Origin: CAWHMS01 sp963830495
Lineage (GTDB): Bacteria; Actinomycetota; Actinomycetes; Propionibacteriales; Nocardioidaceae
DNA length: 64,000 nt
Direction: 5' to 3'
Assembly: GCA_963830495.1 (NCBI GenBank)
Contig: CAWHMS010000002.1
Span: forward strand, 1,388,477 to 1,452,476
Shown here: in pieces, positions 36,842 through 46,105 of the stretch
Layout: each line of letters begins with the position of its first letter
How positions within the stretch are numbered: position 1 is the stretch's first letter
Notes under the pieces: model-generated
The model's database searches: none
The model's input: the letters and a program-made list of their open reading frames with translations, nothing else
What the model was told of the DNA's origin: nothing
Position numbers and translations under genes: made by a program

Positions 36842-37071
36842 CTGCGCGAGAGGGCCGGCCCACATCGGGACCGGCCCACGAACTCGGTGGCGACGAAACC
36901 TCCAGCTCGCTTGACATTGCAAGGCACGCCGACCTCGGTCTGCGTTGTGCGTGGCTGCGTGTGCATGCCGAGAGGCTCTACACGGTCGACCCGTCGGGGC
37001 AGTTGTCGGCGCAGCTGCGCGACTTCGCTGACCTGCTCGAGGTGGCGGACCGGCGGGGATGGTTCCGATGA
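36838..37071 (+). CDS. small mobile-element protein
   Basis: 77 residues, coupled by GTGA overlap to the previous gene and by ATGA overlap to the primase. The second half reads LGLRCAWLRVHAERLYTVDP and LSAQLRDFADLLEVADRRGW, amphipathic helices. No known domain. Tight coupling to the primase suggests a role in replication or its control (inference). Confidence 0.5.
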   Translation: MTAREGRPTSGPAHELGGDETSSSLDIARHADLGLRCAWLRVHAERLYTVDPSGQLSAQLRDFADLLEVADRRGWFR

Positions 37072-38886
37072 CCGCCGCCGGGGCGACGGCTTACGACCGG
37101 CTGCTCGACGCTCTCCGCGAGCACGGCTCGACTATGCGGGGCAACGGGACCAGGGCCGCCGCTCAATGTCCCGCGCACGAGGACCGGAGCCCGTCCCTGA
37201 GCGTCACCAGGATCGAGGACTCGGTGCTGCTGCACTGCCACGGCGGCTGCGAGTGTGACGACGTGCTCGCCGCGCTTGGCAAGGACCGACGCGACCTATA
37301 CGACGAACCAAAGGGCGCGAGCTACACCTACACCGACCAACCGGCGTCACGGTGCTACGGACAGTGCACCGCAGCCCGGACAAGAAGTTTCGGCAGTCGG
37401 TCAAGGACAAGTCAACCGTGTCGCTGTACCGGCTGCCCGCGGTCGTCAAGGCCGTTGCCGACGGACAGACGGTCTACGTCGTCGAGGGTGAGAAGGACGT
37501 GCACGCGCTCGAGGCGCTCGGCGCCGTGGCCACCACCGCGCCCGAGGGCGCGGCCAACTGGCACAGGGTCGACCCGACACCGCTGCACGGCGGCAACGTC
37601 GTCGTGATCCCTGACAAGGACGAGGCCGGCGACCGGTACGCCGCGCGCGTGCTCGACTCCCTCGACGGCATGGTGAGCGCATCCGGCTGGTCGCTCGCCA
37701 AGGTCGGCAAGGACGCCGCCGACCACATTGCGGCGGGCTACGAGCTGGACGACTTCGAGCATACGAGCTGGCCGATGCGGCGCCGCTGGCGCGCGAGCTC
37801 AAGCTCACACCGGCCAGCTCCATCACCATGCGCCCGGTGCACTGGCTGTGGGAGCAGCGCATAGCCCTCGGCACCCTCGCGCTCCTCGGCGGCCGGGAGG
37901 GGATCGGCAAGTCCACTGTCGGCTACACGCTGGCCGCCGACGTGACACCGGACGCATGCCGGGCGTACGCAGGACAGCCCAAGTCCGTCATCATCGCCGC
38001 GACCGAGGACTCCTGGGAGCACACGATCGTGCCTCGCCTGATCGCCGCAGGGGCCGACCTCGACCGCGTGTACCGGGTCGACGTGACCACAGTCGCCGGG
38101 GTCGAGACGGGCGTCAGCCTGCCGCGCGACCTCACGGCGCTTGAGGACGCCGTCCCAAAGTCGACGCCGCGCTGATCCTGCTCGACCCGCTGATGTCCCG
38201 GCTGGACGCCAAGCTCGACACCCACAAGGACGCCGAGGTGCGGATCGCGCTGGAGCCGCTGACCGCGCTCGCGGACCGGACCGGCGCCGCCGTCGCTCGG
38301 CTGATCCACGTCAACAAGTGGCACGTCGAGCCGACCCGCTGACCCTGCTGATGGGCTCGCGCGCGTTCGCCGCCGTCGCCCGGGCGGTGCTGTTCGTGAT
38401 GACCGACCCCGACGACGACGACTCCGGCTGCTCGGGCAGCCGAAGAACAACCTCGGCCGGACCGACCTGCCGACGCTGACGTTCGGGATCGAGTCCGCAC
38501 ACGTCGCCGACACCGAGAGGGCGCGGTCTGGACCGGCCGCCTGCGTGTGGACCGGCGAGCGTGACCAGTCCATCCGCGACGCGCTCGAAGCGGCCGGCGA
38601 GACGGCCGACGCCCGTTCGGCCACCGGCGAGGCTGCACGAGTGGCTGCACGACTATCTCGACGCCAGGGCGGCACCGACGACTCGGCCACCATCAAGGCA
38701 GAGGGCCGCAAGGCCGGGCACTCGACAGCGACGCACTCAACCGCGCGCGGCAGCGGCTCAAGGCGACGAGCCGCGCAGAGGGATTCCCTCGACGCACGTG
38801 CTGGACATTGCCTGGTACGGCTGCCGTCAGTCGCCGCACCCGTGGGGAGAGTGCTACCACTGCGCCAACTGCAACGACTGGACATA
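37068..38886 (+). pseudogene. primase (toprim) plus RepA-like AAA ATPase, frameshifted
   Basis: ATG 37068. A CHC2-like zinc finger (AAAQCPAHEDRSPSLSV...HCHGGCECDDVLAALG) comes first. After a missing base at ~37338 a toprim domain follows (VYVVEGEKDVHALEALG, VVVIPDKDEAGDRYA). Another shift near 37758 leads to MRPVHWLWEQRIALGTLALL and a Walker A GGREGIGKST, then AATEDSWEHTIVPRLIAAG. Beyond ~38155 the ATPase core continues in other phases: ALILLDPLMSRLDAKLDTHKD, LLMGSRAFAAVARAVLFVM, EWLHDYLDARGG and ATIKAEGRKAGHS. This is the usual primase-helicase of ICE/phage elements; at least four indels make it non-functional as written. It may originally have been one or two genes. Confidence 0.8.
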
Positions 38887-38896
38887 ACGACCCCCA

Positions 38897-39106
38897 ATGA
38901 ACGCAGTCGTCGCAGTTGGCGCAGTCGTGGCAGACCCCGCGCAAGGCGCGACTGCTGCACACGACGACTCGCACCAGCTCGACCTCGACGCCACCGACTC
39001 CAAGCCCTGCCCGACCTGCGCGACGCCCATCGGCAGCCACCTGCACTACTGCAGGGCTTGCTCACTCACCCGCGCCCGCACCATCCGAGAGGAGGCTGCC
39101 TCATGA
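38897..39106 (+). CDS. small zinc-finger protein
   Basis: 69 residues. The second half holds CPTCATPIGSHLHYCRACSL, two CxxC pairs spaced like a zinc ribbon, followed by TRARTIREEAAS. The first half is Ala/Asp-rich and may be wrong phase. GGAGG near its end serves the next gene, whose ATG overlaps its stop as ATGA. Confidence 0.5.
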   Translation: MNAVVAVGAVVADPAQGATAAHDDSHQLDLDATDSKPCPTCATPIGSHLHYCRACSLTRARTIREEAAS

Positions 39107-39246
39107 TCGCCACCGACGACAGCCCGCCAACGATCTGCGACCACTGCCGCGCCGACGACATGGGCTGCCAGGTCAAGAGCGGCCTGTCCGGTCGACGCTG
39201 CTGCGAGGGGTGCACGCATGACGACCGAGAGCCAGGGAGGGGATAG
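39103..39246 (+). CDS. small Cys-rich protein
   Basis: 47 residues, MIATDDSPPTICDHCRADD then GRRCCEGCTHD. Six Cys and two His suggest one or two zinc sites. AGGAGG lies 8 bases before its ATG, and the start overlaps the previous stop. Typical of tiny phage/ICE genes; no family assigned. Confidence 0.5.
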   Translation: MIATDDSPPTICDHCRADDMGCQVKSGLSGRRCCEGCTHDDREPGRG

Positions 39247-39348
39247 GGGGTGGCTACATCACGGCAGCATCCAAGGGGCGGTGACAGTTCCGGGTCTGAT
39301 CCGTCTCCTCTGGCGGAAAACCACCGCTAGTCGAAAAAGGAGATCGCC

Positions 39349-39624
39349 ATGACCACGCATCGTGAAGCGCTCGAGGCTGTGATCGCCAGCGGCCGTGGGC
39401 AGTTGCTCGACGCGGACGCCGCGATCATCCAGCTGGCGCGGACACTGGCCGATCAGTGCGACCAAGCGGGGCCGAACGGACCGGGCACACGTCTGGTCGC
39501 GACCTACCTAACAACGCTCCGAACGTTGGCGCCAGCGGTCGGCCGGAAGCCGTTGCAGCGTGCGACCAGGCTAGCCGAGCTACGGCGTGCGCAGGAGGAG
39601 CGCGGTATGAAGGTCGTCGAATGA
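39349..39624 (+). CDS. phage terminase small subunit-like protein
   Basis: 91 residues, with AAAAAGGAGATCGCC before the ATG. The helical core DADAAIIQLARTLADQCDQA, then GPGTRLVATYLTTLRTL, matches the small-terminase-like proteins of actinophages and their relics as I remember them. The end RRAQEERGMKVVE is charged. The next ORF starts at an ATGA overlap. No large terminase is found nearby, so it has no obvious partner. Confidence 0.55.
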   Translation: MTTHREALEAVIASGRGQLLDADAAIIQLARTLADQCDQAGPNGPGTRLVATYLTTLRTLAPAVGRKPLQRATRLAELRRAQEERGMKVVE

Positions 39625-39827
39625 CGCCGGCAGCGGAGCGGTTCGATGGTCGCGACGTGCTGGCGCATGTCGCTTTGGCGTTGTCGAGGCATCTGCGTGA
39701 GATGCGGACCGAGGGCGTCGCCGTGCCGAGCGAGGGTCGAGTACCTAGCGACGTTCCTCACGAAGTGCGCCAGCCCGCGACAGGACGCGACAACGTTCGC
39801 GCAGCCGGCCGGTGGTCGTCACGCTGA
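39621..39827 (+). pseudogene. small element gene with frameshift
   Basis: Starts MTPAAERFDGRDVLAHVALA, ATGA-coupled to the terminase-like gene. After GVAVPSE an extra G in a GAGGG run (~39737) diverts the frame; another phase continues VEYLATFLTKCASPRQDATT, which reads as a sensible helical protein of ~65 residues. No known function. Confidence 0.5.
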
Positions 39828-39831
39828 GGCC

Positions 39832-40086
39832 ATGGACACGCACATGCTCAGCCGGCGCGAGGCGGCGCAGTCGCTACGCAAGTCGGTGCGCACCGTCGAC
39901 CGGCTGATCGCGGCGGGTCAGCTCACCGCGGTGAAGATCGGCGCCTCGACCCTGATACGCCGCACCGACCTCGACCGCTACGTCGCCGGCCTGGCCAGCG
40001 CGGGCAGCTTCGGCGACGAGGTGAACGTGAGGACACCGCGTGAGCCGCGGACCGACGCCGAACTCGGCGGCCACGGTCGGTGGTGA
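39832..40086 (+). CDS. excisionase/MerR-type helix-turn-helix protein
   Basis: 84 residues. MLSRREAAQSLRKSVRTVDR, then LIAAGQLTAVKIGASTLIRR and DLDRYVAGLAS form the HTH_17 fold of excisionases. Likely directs excision of the element with the serine integrase or regulates it. Its 3' end overlaps the start of the protease fragment by 47 bases. Confidence 0.75.
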   Translation: MDTHMLSRREAAQSLRKSVRTVDRLIAAGQLTAVKIGASTLIRRTDLDRYVAGLASAGSFGDEVNVRTPREPRTDAELGGHGRW

Positions 40087-40258
40087 GATCACCGCCGCCG
40101 ACTCCGGCGGCTTCCTGGCGATCGCCTCCACCGGAGACGTGGACCGGGACGGGGAGTCGATCCAGCCCGGCTGCTTCAACCCGCTGCCGACCTCGATCCC
40201 GGTGCATCTGGACCATGCGATGTCGGCGGGCAACGTGATCGCGCGGGCGAGGCCGTAG
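40040..40258 (+). pseudogene. HK97-type prohead protease, N-terminal fragment
   Basis: 72 codons: GFLAIASTGDVDRDGESIQP, then IPVHLDHAMSAGNVIARARP, the first catalytic-fold portion of phage prohead proteases with the His of the HLDH motif. It stops at 40258 where the family would continue for another ~100 residues. The remaining capsid genes are gone; this marks the eroded right side of the element. Confidence 0.65.
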
Positions 40259-40413
40259 TGGGCGGTGTGGTTGCGCCGCGTTGACGACGGCGCATCGCAT
40301 ATGTCACGTCTGAGCCAACGAAGGCGGACGGCGGCTCCGAGATCCGCGCGTCCGAGTCGAACCCGCCGTTCCGGAGAGCTACCCAAGTCTTTGGCCCCAA
40401 AGCATTCTGACTG

Positions 40414-42408
40414 CTAGGGCGAGTAGGAGAAGAGGCCGGTGGACGCCCAGTCAAGCCCGTCGACGCCTTGTCCGCCGATCTGGGTGACGGTTCCGACTGG
40501 ATGACCATCGAAAGCGACGCGCCACAGCTTGCCCTCCTGCGTCGCGAACACCAGCTGACCCGAGCTCATCGTCATGCCCCGGACCTTCGACCACATGACC
40601 CCGTCGCCCGTGCTGGCGACGAACAGCTGCGCTCCGACGATCTGGCTCTCCGGTGTGAAGTAGCGGTAGTACAGACGAGTGTCGTTGGCGACGGTGTAGT
40701 AGATCCGGCCCTGGTGGAAGAACATGCCGGTCGCCGACGCCAAATGCGTGGCCAGGCTCGGGATCGCCGTCTTGGTCCCCGGGATCTTGAACACCGTCGG
40801 CGGTGCGAACTGCAGGCCGTGCAGGTCGATCGTGGCGGCCGGACCTACCGAGTCGCCGTCGAAGTCGCGCACCGTTAGGCTGCCGTCGCTCCAGCCCGTG
40901 TAGAGCTTGTCGTCGAGAGCGAAGGCGCCACGAGCCTGCCGCCAGTCGACCCCGGTGTTCACGACGGTGCCGGCGCCGGGACCGGACGGGACGTATGGGC
41001 GCTGCAACAGGCTGCCGGAGGACAGCTCCATGTTGAAGAGGTCGTCGGTGATCGGGTAGGGGCTCGGCGGAACCATCGTGCCGTCGGCCAACGGGAAGAA
41101 CCCCAGCTTGCGGTGCGTCTCGCCGGCGAGCAAGTCGGTGTCACTGCCGACCCAGAGCCCGTTCGCGGTCGCGAAGAAGGCGAACACGCCGGTGCCGCGA
41201 GCGCGGCCAGGGTTCCAGCTGAACGGGAGTCCGTTGACGGGGTCCAAGGCACTGAGGCCCTCACGCGGTACGGCGCCGGGCCCCGGAGCGGGGCAAACGC
41301 CACAGGCCAGAGCGACGTACGGGTTGTTCATCCACTGCTGGTGCCCGCCGACGTACACGGTGGTCCCGGTCACCGCGACCGCGGTGAGCGAGTCACCGCC
41401 ACTCCAGTCCGCCCAGGTGGGCTGGAGCCCTGCTCCACGGGCGGACGTCTCCCAGCGGGTGACCGTGTCGCAGAGCCGCTCGGGTCGGTTGGAACCCGTG
41501 GTGGCCACGATGAAGTAGCTGCCGTCCGGGGCGAAGTCGATGTCTCGCATGTAGGACGGGAACGTGCTCGAGCACCACGTGACCGTCGGGTTGTCGGGGT
41601 TCCACACCGGGAAGACATCGGTTTTCCAGTTGGCTACCGACACCTGAGGTGTGGTCAGGTCGAGCATCGCGATCTGGACGCGGGGCTGCCCGCCGACGCT
41701 GCTGAAGTTACCGACCGCGACCAAGGTCGACCCGTCCGGGCTCACGTCGAGCTCGGGCACACCCATTGAGCCGCGCGGCGGGGTCGTGAACGGCACGTTG
41801 AGGTTGGGGTCGACAGCGCCGTTGGTGGGGTTGAGCCGGGCCAGGCCGGACCGTGGCGTGCTCTTGATCGTCGTGAACTTGCCGGCGACGTAGAGCCAGT
41901 CGTTGCGGACGACCAGTTCCTGGACCAGGGCGCTCGCGTTGGCCGAGAACTGCGTGATGAGCTGCCCGTCGATGTTGATGCGCGCGACCCGGCGCCTCGT
42001 CACGCCGTTGACTGTGCTGAAGGCGCCTCCGACGTAGACCGACTCGGTGGTCGGGTCGACGGCCAGGGCTTCGACGACGCCGTTGACCGTGGCGAAGTCC
42101 GGGTCGATCGCGCCGGTCGTCGTGTCGACCGCGATGAGGTAGCTGCGGTTGAGCACCGTCGGCGAGCCGGCTGCCTGCACCTGGGTGAACGTGCCGCCGA
42201 TGATGGCCGTGTCACCGACTTGCACGATCGCGTTGATCCGACCGTCCAGCGCATGGGGCGTCCAGTTGACCGGGTCGCCGCTGACGACCTGTGACTGCGG
42301 ATGATGGAGCGCCTGAGCCGGCACGGTCAGCAGAGTGGCGACCAGGCAGCCGGCGATGACGATGGCTGCGCCGAGGTGGCGCGCCCGGCGCGTTGATGCG
42401 ATGTTCAC
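40414..42408 (-). CDS. secreted beta-propeller protein
   Basis: 664 residues from GTG 42408, preferred because GGGGG lies 6 bases before it; ATG 42426 and 42441 are longer alternatives. Signal peptide: basic STRRARH, hydrophobic LGAAIVIAGCLVATLLTV, and PAQA before the cut. Mature part has repeated blades such as VGDTAIIGGTFTQVQAAG, ESVYVGGAFSTVNGV and DWLYVAGKFTTIKST, the delta-60/DUF5122 pattern of a beta-propeller. No catalytic site recognised; probably a surface or extracellular binding protein. Convergent with the integrative element. Confidence 0.8.
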   Translation of the reverse strand: MNIASTRRARHLGAAIVIAGCLVATLLTVPAQALHHPQSQVVSGDPVNWTPHALDGRINAIVQVGDTAIIGGTFTQVQAAGSPTVLNRSYLIAVDTTTGAIDPDFATVNGVVEALAVDPTTESVYVGGAFSTVNGVTRRRVARINIDGQLITQFSANASALVQELVVRNDWLYVAGKFTTIKSTPRSGLARLNPTNGAVDPNLNVPFTTPPRGSMGVPELDVSPDGSTLVAVGNFSSVGGQPRVQIAMLDLTTPQVSVANWKTDVFPVWNPDNPTVTWCSSTFPSYMRDIDFAPDGSYFIVATTGSNRPERLCDTVTRWETSARGAGLQPTWADWSGGDSLTAVAVTGTTVYVGGHQQWMNNPYVALACGVCPAPGPGAVPREGLSALDPVNGLPFSWNPGRARGTGVFAFFATANGLWVGSDTDLLAGETHRKLGFFPLADGTMVPPSPYPITDDLFNMELSSGSLLQRPYVPSGPGAGTVVNTGVDWRQARGAFALDDKLYTGWSDGSLTVRDFDGDSVGPAATIDLHGLQFAPPTVFKIPGTKTAIPSLATHLASATGMFFHQGRIYYTVANDTRLYYRYFTPESQIVGAQLFVASTGDGVMWSKVRGMTMSSGQLVFATQEGKLWRVAFDGHPVGTVTQIGGQGVDGLDWASTGLFSYSP

Positions 42409-42552
42409 GGTTTGCCCCCAGGACATGGTGGTCGACAGCATGAGTCAACAACAGGTCCGGCAAGCGGCAATACCTTGGGCCGGTTGTGTGACCGACCCAA
42501 GGACCGCACTATCCCCGAGGTTGTTCAGCCGAACCAGTGTGGTGCGTCAGCG

Positions 42553-43038
42553 TCAGTAGCCGCCGCAACCGGAGACCCAGAAGGTCTTGTACTTCGTGTC
42601 CTTGCCGATCGATCCCGGTGCGTTAATCGTCAGCTTCACGTGGAACCCCTGCTCCGGGTGTCCCATGAAGAACAGCAACTCGTCAGTGAGGTCGTACAGC
42701 TTCACCGCGTCGAGGTCGGTCCCGCCACCGGCGGGGTCTTCACCGATTTGCACTTGGTCCGTCAGGATCACGATGAACTTGCCCGTCGGCGGGTAGACCG
42801 TGAACTTGACCTTCGAGACGAGGTCGCCCTCGTCGAAGCCCCACCAGTCCACGTTGAAGGTGCACCCGACATGCGGTTCATTGTTCACGTGCTGCGCAAA
42901 CGGCAGGCCGTCGATCTTGACCGTGCCGTTGTTTCCAGGCGGGTCGGCAGCCGCCACGCCGGCAGTGAGCAGAGCCCCGATGGACGCCAATACTGCCACC
43001 GGCAACCAACGACCCTTAGTCCTGCTAAGGACTCCCAT
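42553..43038 (-). CDS. small secreted protein
   Basis: 161 residues with a perfect AGGAGG 7 bases before the ATG. Signal peptide: KGRWLPVAVLASIGALLTAG, cut near VAAADPP. Mature domain: GTVKIDGLPF, HVGCTFNVDWWGFDEGD, FHVKLTINAPGSIGKDTKYK and the end FWVSGCGGY; two Cys could form a disulfide. The pattern DWWGFD...FHVKL.VNAPGS..D.K.K.FWV.GC is common in secreted actinobacterial proteins of unknown role. Same strand as the beta-propeller gene, 144 bp upstream of it. Confidence 0.8.
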   Translation of the reverse strand: MGVLSRTKGRWLPVAVLASIGALLTAGVAAADPPGNNGTVKIDGLPFAQHVNNEPHVGCTFNVDWWGFDEGDLVSKVKFTVYPPTGKFIVILTDQVQIGEDPAGGGTDLDAVKLYDLTDELLFFMGHPEQGFHVKLTINAPGSIGKDTKYKTFWVSGCGGY

Positions 43039-43308
43039 CGCGAAACCTCCTTTGGTGCTTGGCGGGTCGGTTTCGCGTTGGCTCCCCCCAAGCCCAGCGA
43101 CCAGATCGGCTTGGGATTCACTGCCCCCCGCTCGGGGATATATGTCCGCAAGGTAGGAGCATGTCCATCAGTCGGCAATAGTCAGGTGGGGTGGCCCGTC
43201 TGGCCCGCAAGGTAGTGCGTTCATGCACACCTGGTAGCCAGCCGACGCCGGGTGATCGTCGATCGGGACGGTAGGGACTGGCCCCGGTCGTACACGCATG
43301 CTCGAAGG

Positions 43309-43355
43309 ACCGGCCCGGTAGAAGCACATCGGGGGAGTGCGCCAACCGGGCCGGT
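43309..43355. repeat. palindromic repeat, copy G
   Basis: Arms ACCGGCCCGGT (43309-43319) and ACCGGGCCGGT (43345-43355), perfect over 11 bp with a 25-base loop. Arm sequence resembles the hairpins at 44378 and 47767. First element in a repeat-rich, gene-poor stretch (43039-43681). Confidence 0.55.
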
Positions 43356-43438
43356 TAGCGAGTCGAAAGCGGGGTGGTTGCTTCGACTGCGCGGGGTAAC
43401 GCTAACCCGGCAGGCAAGCCGCCACTGACATGCGAATG

Positions 43439-43520
43439 CGGCGCTCCCGCGCCGGCGAAACCCCGTAGGACCCAGCCGGTGCCGCCGCCCCTCTTGAGCA
43501 GCACCGGCAGGGCCGCCCAG
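43439..43520. repeat. dispersed repeat, type F/E, copy 1
   Basis: GCGCCGGCGAAACCCCGTAG followed by AGCCGGTGCCGCCGCCCCT and CACCGGC; nearly repeated at 48301-48380. GCCGGTG and CACCGGC can pair as a hairpin. Confidence 0.5.
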
Positions 43521-43585
43521 GTCGCCAATCTGCCGGGGTCGGCGAAACCCTGGGGCCTCATGTAACGAGTTCCCACTGGGGGCAG

Positions 43586-43670
43586 GACGAAACCGCGCGT
43601 TCGGAAAGAGATGCCTGGCCGATCCGGGGAGCGCGCAGCTCCCACGATGGAGTCGAACCGGCCCGGCCCC
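43586..43670. repeat. dispersed repeat, copy D
   Basis: Begins GACGAAACCGCGCGTTCGGA, identical to copy B (45032), followed by TGCCTGGCCG in both, and ends GAACCGGCCCGGCC as in copy A (44420-44433). The middle differs. Confidence 0.6.
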
Positions 43671-43681
43671 TTCGGGGTGAG

Positions 43682-44165
43682 TCAGTCGGTGAAGTTGAAG
43701 TGCCAGAACTCGAGCCGCTCGGTCTCGTCGATGACGGTCATGGTGCCGTCAGCGTCCTTGAACCTGCCGGTGCCTCCGGTGATGGCCACGTCGAACCAGC
43801 CGTCCTCTTCGTCCTCACCTTCGACGAGCCCCGCCACCGTGATCTGGCCGTGGGCGAAGGCCGCGGCGCCAGTGCAGAAGATGTCGCCGGGTCCCTTCAC
43901 GGCGGTCAGCGTGCAGGTCACTCCGGCGCGTCCGACCAGGTGGCCGTCCCTGCGTAGGTTGGCGGAGAAGACGAAGGTGTCGCCGACGCTCTCTTCCCGC
44001 TTCGGCGGGTTGTCCACAAAGTTCTCCTCGGCGGTGATGACCCGGACCCCGGAAGTCCTGCAGCCCGTCGTCGTCGTTGTCAGTGGCTCCGGAAGCCGGC
44101 AGCGTCGAGCCTGCGATGAGTGTTCCTGCTGCGACGGCTCCTCGGCGATGCCTGCTGTCTTCCAC
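43682..44165 (-). pseudogene. secreted beta-barrel protein (allene-oxide-cyclase-like), one frameshift
   Basis: GTG 44165 behind GGGAGGAAACAT starts a signal peptide: HRRGAVAAGTLIAGSTLPASG. After DNDDDGLQDF one base is gained or lost at ~44050 in a C/G run, and the next phase continues VRVITAEENFVDNPPKREES, VGDTFVFSANLRRDGHLVG, TCTLTAVKGPGDIFCTGAA and AITGGTGRFKDADGTMTV. This D-x-F-x-F-x-x-L...GRAGVTCT...GGTGR pattern is that of secreted AOC/dirigent-like barrels. No enzyme activity is known for bacterial members. Confidence 0.65.
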
Positions 44166-44360
44166 ATGTTTCCTCCCGTTGGTGTTTCGATCCCTGGTCG
44201 CCTGGTAGCGACCTCACGTCGCCACTGATAGTCCCCGAGGTGCACCGGGACAAGGCAGTTTGGGGCCTTTGACTTAACGTGATCTAAGGGGTCACGGGTC
44301 GGCGGCCGAGGTTGGGGTCTCGCGATCATGCAGCAGCGGCGAAATCGACTGCTGGCGCAC

Positions 44361-44585
44361 GGGGCTTTGGCAGGCGAGGCCGGGCCGGTTCCGGGAAGCG
44401 CTCGGCTTCGAGGTGGAAAGAACCGGCCCGGCCCCCTCTCCTCCCGTGCCCCTGCCGGGACCCGACCAAACCTCAGGCGTGCGCCGGCGAGCGCGACACC
44501 GCCACGAGGGGGGCGGCAGCGGGTCACACCGGCCGACTCTTCGACGCGAGAGAGGTGGCCCCGCCGTCGTCTCGGATGCAGATAG
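44361..44585. repeat. dispersed palindromic repeat, copy A
   Basis: A perfect 14-bp inverted repeat (44378-44391 with 44420-44433) encloses GGAAGCGCTCGGCTTCGAGG. Downstream sequence (CTGCCGGGACC, AACCTCAGGC, CACCGGCCGACT, TCTCGGATGCA) lines up with copy C for about 200 bases. Confidence 0.65.
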
Positions 44586-44639
44586 GGCGCCCGCCTCGCC
44601 ATCAGGCTAGAACCGAAAGCAACCGCCTGATGGAGTCGC

Positions 44640-44866
44640 TCATGACGCCTCGTCGGTCTGACGTTTCGTGGGCAGATTCGACGCGTACTCCTTGAGCGAC
44701 TCGAAGTCGATGAGGATGCGCTTGCCCCCGTATGGCGCTCGATCAGCCCAGCCTCGACCCGTTGGTACATCACCCACGGCGATGGCTTTGGGATGTGACG
44801 CCGCCCCGCGGGTCGTCTCCTGCTCGACCTGAGCGCAGACCTGCTGAACCACCGACGCCGCGACAT
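44640..44866 (-). pseudogene. excisionase-like HTH protein, frameshifted
   Basis: Minus strand. One phase reads IPKPSPWVMYQRVEAGLIER and the other GGKRILIDFESLKEYASNLP, which join into the usual helix-turn-helix plus strand of a MerR/excisionase protein (YQRVxAGLI...GKRILIDxxSL.EY). The shift is at ~44728. Small relic of another mobile element between repeat copies A and B. Confidence 0.55.
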
Positions 44867-45030
44867 TCACATAGCCGGCCCTACTGGCTGCGCCGGTCGC
44901 GTTTTCGATGTGGCGACAGACACCGGACTGGCAGTGCAGGCCGTCCCGCCTCGAGGAGGCGGTGCGAATGGTCGACTCCGCCTTTGCAGAGCAAGGTGCC
45001 TGAATGGCCCAACCTACGCACGGGGGGCGT

Positions 45031-45170
45031 GGACGAAACCGCGCGTTCGGAGAGTGGTGCCTGGCCGGTTAAGGAAGCGCTCGGCTCCGAGGTGGAATGA
45101 ACCGGCCGGGCATCTCACCCTTGCCCGCTGTCGGGACGGTCCAAACCTGGACGCACGTCGACCGGCGCGG
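45031..45170. repeat. dispersed palindromic repeat, copy B
   Basis: GACGAAACCGCGCGTTCGGA at the left as in copy D; then arms GGCCGGTT (45063-45070) and AACCGGCC (45100-45107) around GGAAGCGCTCGGCTCCGAGG; then CACCCTTGCCCGCTG as in copy C. Similarity to C ends near 45165. Confidence 0.65.
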
Positions 45171-45407
45171 CGATGACCTGACAGAAATCCAGCATGTCGG
45201 CGCTCCTGACCCCGCTCCAGTCAGGTGTCTCTCTCCCCGAGCCCTCGACCTGTCACGCAAAAGGCGCGCGACTGGTCCGGGGGAGGGGTCGCGAGGAAGA
45301 TCGCCACCCCGAATGACCCCTGCCCAAGTCTCGCGCACACAATCTCAGAATTCCGAGTCTCGCCAGCGCATGGCCTTACCGCCATCGCCGAGGACAAGGA
45401 GCGACAG

Positions 45408-45633
45408 ATGATGGACGAGATTGACCCGGAGCGTGCGGGGGCAGCCAGACGATGGTGACGACGAACGAAAAGGGCGACGTCGCGGTGCGCGACTGCACCC
45501 TCTACGTCGACAAGCAGCACCCATCGCGCAGTTACGCCGAGCTCGACGGCCGGGCCGGGACGAGTTGGGTGTTCCGCAGTGGGCGGCGCTGGCTGCTTTG
45601 CTCGACGAGAACGACGAGACCGAGGAGTGTTGA
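45408..45633 (+). pseudogene. two tiny mobile-element ORFs, second frameshifted
   Basis: AAGGAG precedes ATG 45408, which gives a 16-residue peptide MMDEIDPERAGAARRW ending in an overlap with ATG 45452. The latter reads MVTTNEKGDVAVRDCTLYVD then YAELDG; after a one-base shift near 45550 the other phase gives RDELGVPQWAALAALLDEND to the stop at 45633. The joined ~60-residue protein is acidic at the end. The next gene starts just after with its own ribosome site, so this looks like a small operon. Confidence 0.4.
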
Positions 45634-45634
45634 A

Positions 45635-46105
45635 ATGGGTGGAACGGTGTACATGGGTGGCGGCTGCGCGCGGGAGCAGATGAGCGACGGGCTGCGTCGC
45701 CGGGCTCTGGAGGAGGCGCAGGAGACGCGGGAGAGCGCACGGGCCGAGCGTGAGCGACGCCAGCGCGCCGTCTTGCTGCAAGAGCGTGCCATCGCGGCGG
45801 CAGTGACTGATGCGGGGCAACGCGGCGAGGACGTGACGCCACGGATGCTGCGCGGTCAACAGGTGGGCCACACACCCGCAGGAGTTCATGGGCTGGTGAG
45901 CGCTCAGCAGGACCTCGAGGACCGCCGGCACGAGGCGCGGGAACGGGCGGCGTTCCACCGGTGGCGCGCTGAAGACATCAGTCAGAATTCATTCACGGAC
46001 GGCGACCGCCGGCAGCTGGAGGGCATTCAGGACGCCCATGCTGCTGCATCGAGACTCCGCATTGCTCGTTTTGGTCGCGCTACGCGGACATCGCTGATGG
46101 GATAG
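45635..46105 (+). CDS. hypothetical helical protein
   Basis: 156 residues from ATG 45635; GAGGAG lies 8 bases before it. Rich in Arg/Glu/Ala: LRRRALEEAQETRESARAER, then ERRQRAVLLQERAIAAAV, probably a long coiled coil, with a middle segment GLVSAQQDLEDRRHEARERA. No catalytic motif. Belongs with the tiny ORFs just upstream; typical of phage or plasmid accessory genes. Confidence 0.5.
   Translation: MGGTVYMGGGCAREQMSDGLRRRALEEAQETRESARAERERRQRAVLLQERAIAAAVTDAGQRGEDVTPRMLRGQQVGHTPAGVHGLVSAQQDLEDRRHEARERAAFHRWRAEDISQNSFTDGDRRQLEGIQDAHAAASRLRIARFGRATRTSLMG

Larger units (their letters stand above)
34835..40413 (+). mobile_element. defective integrative/prophage-like element
   Basis: All genes run on the plus strand: serine integrase, small zinc proteins, primase with AAA ATPase, excisionase, and phage packaging and head-protease fragments. 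The left border is the break in tadA. The right border is uncertain: the last element gene (prohead protease) stops at 40258, and a short tail reading TKADGGSEIRASESNPPF occurs up to ~40390 before the convergent beta-propeller gene. I could not identify matching att sites. Several genes carry frameshifts, so it is probably a relic. Confidence 0.7.

Noticed and set aside
34855..38886. Possibility that the phase changes are programmed frameshifts
   Set aside because: No slippery heptamer with a downstream structure at the joins, and shifts of both signs occur several times within one gene.
43640..43672. Minus-strand GGTTCGACTCC resembling a tRNA T-arm
   Set aside because: The flanking 5-base stems do not pair and no D-arm or anticodon arm can be drawn; it is part of repeat copy D.
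45097..45411. ORFs across repeat copy B (also 47658-48173 over copy C and 44312-44695 over copy A)
   Set aside because: They share peptides only because the DNA repeats; frames break at the repeat ends and there are no start signals.
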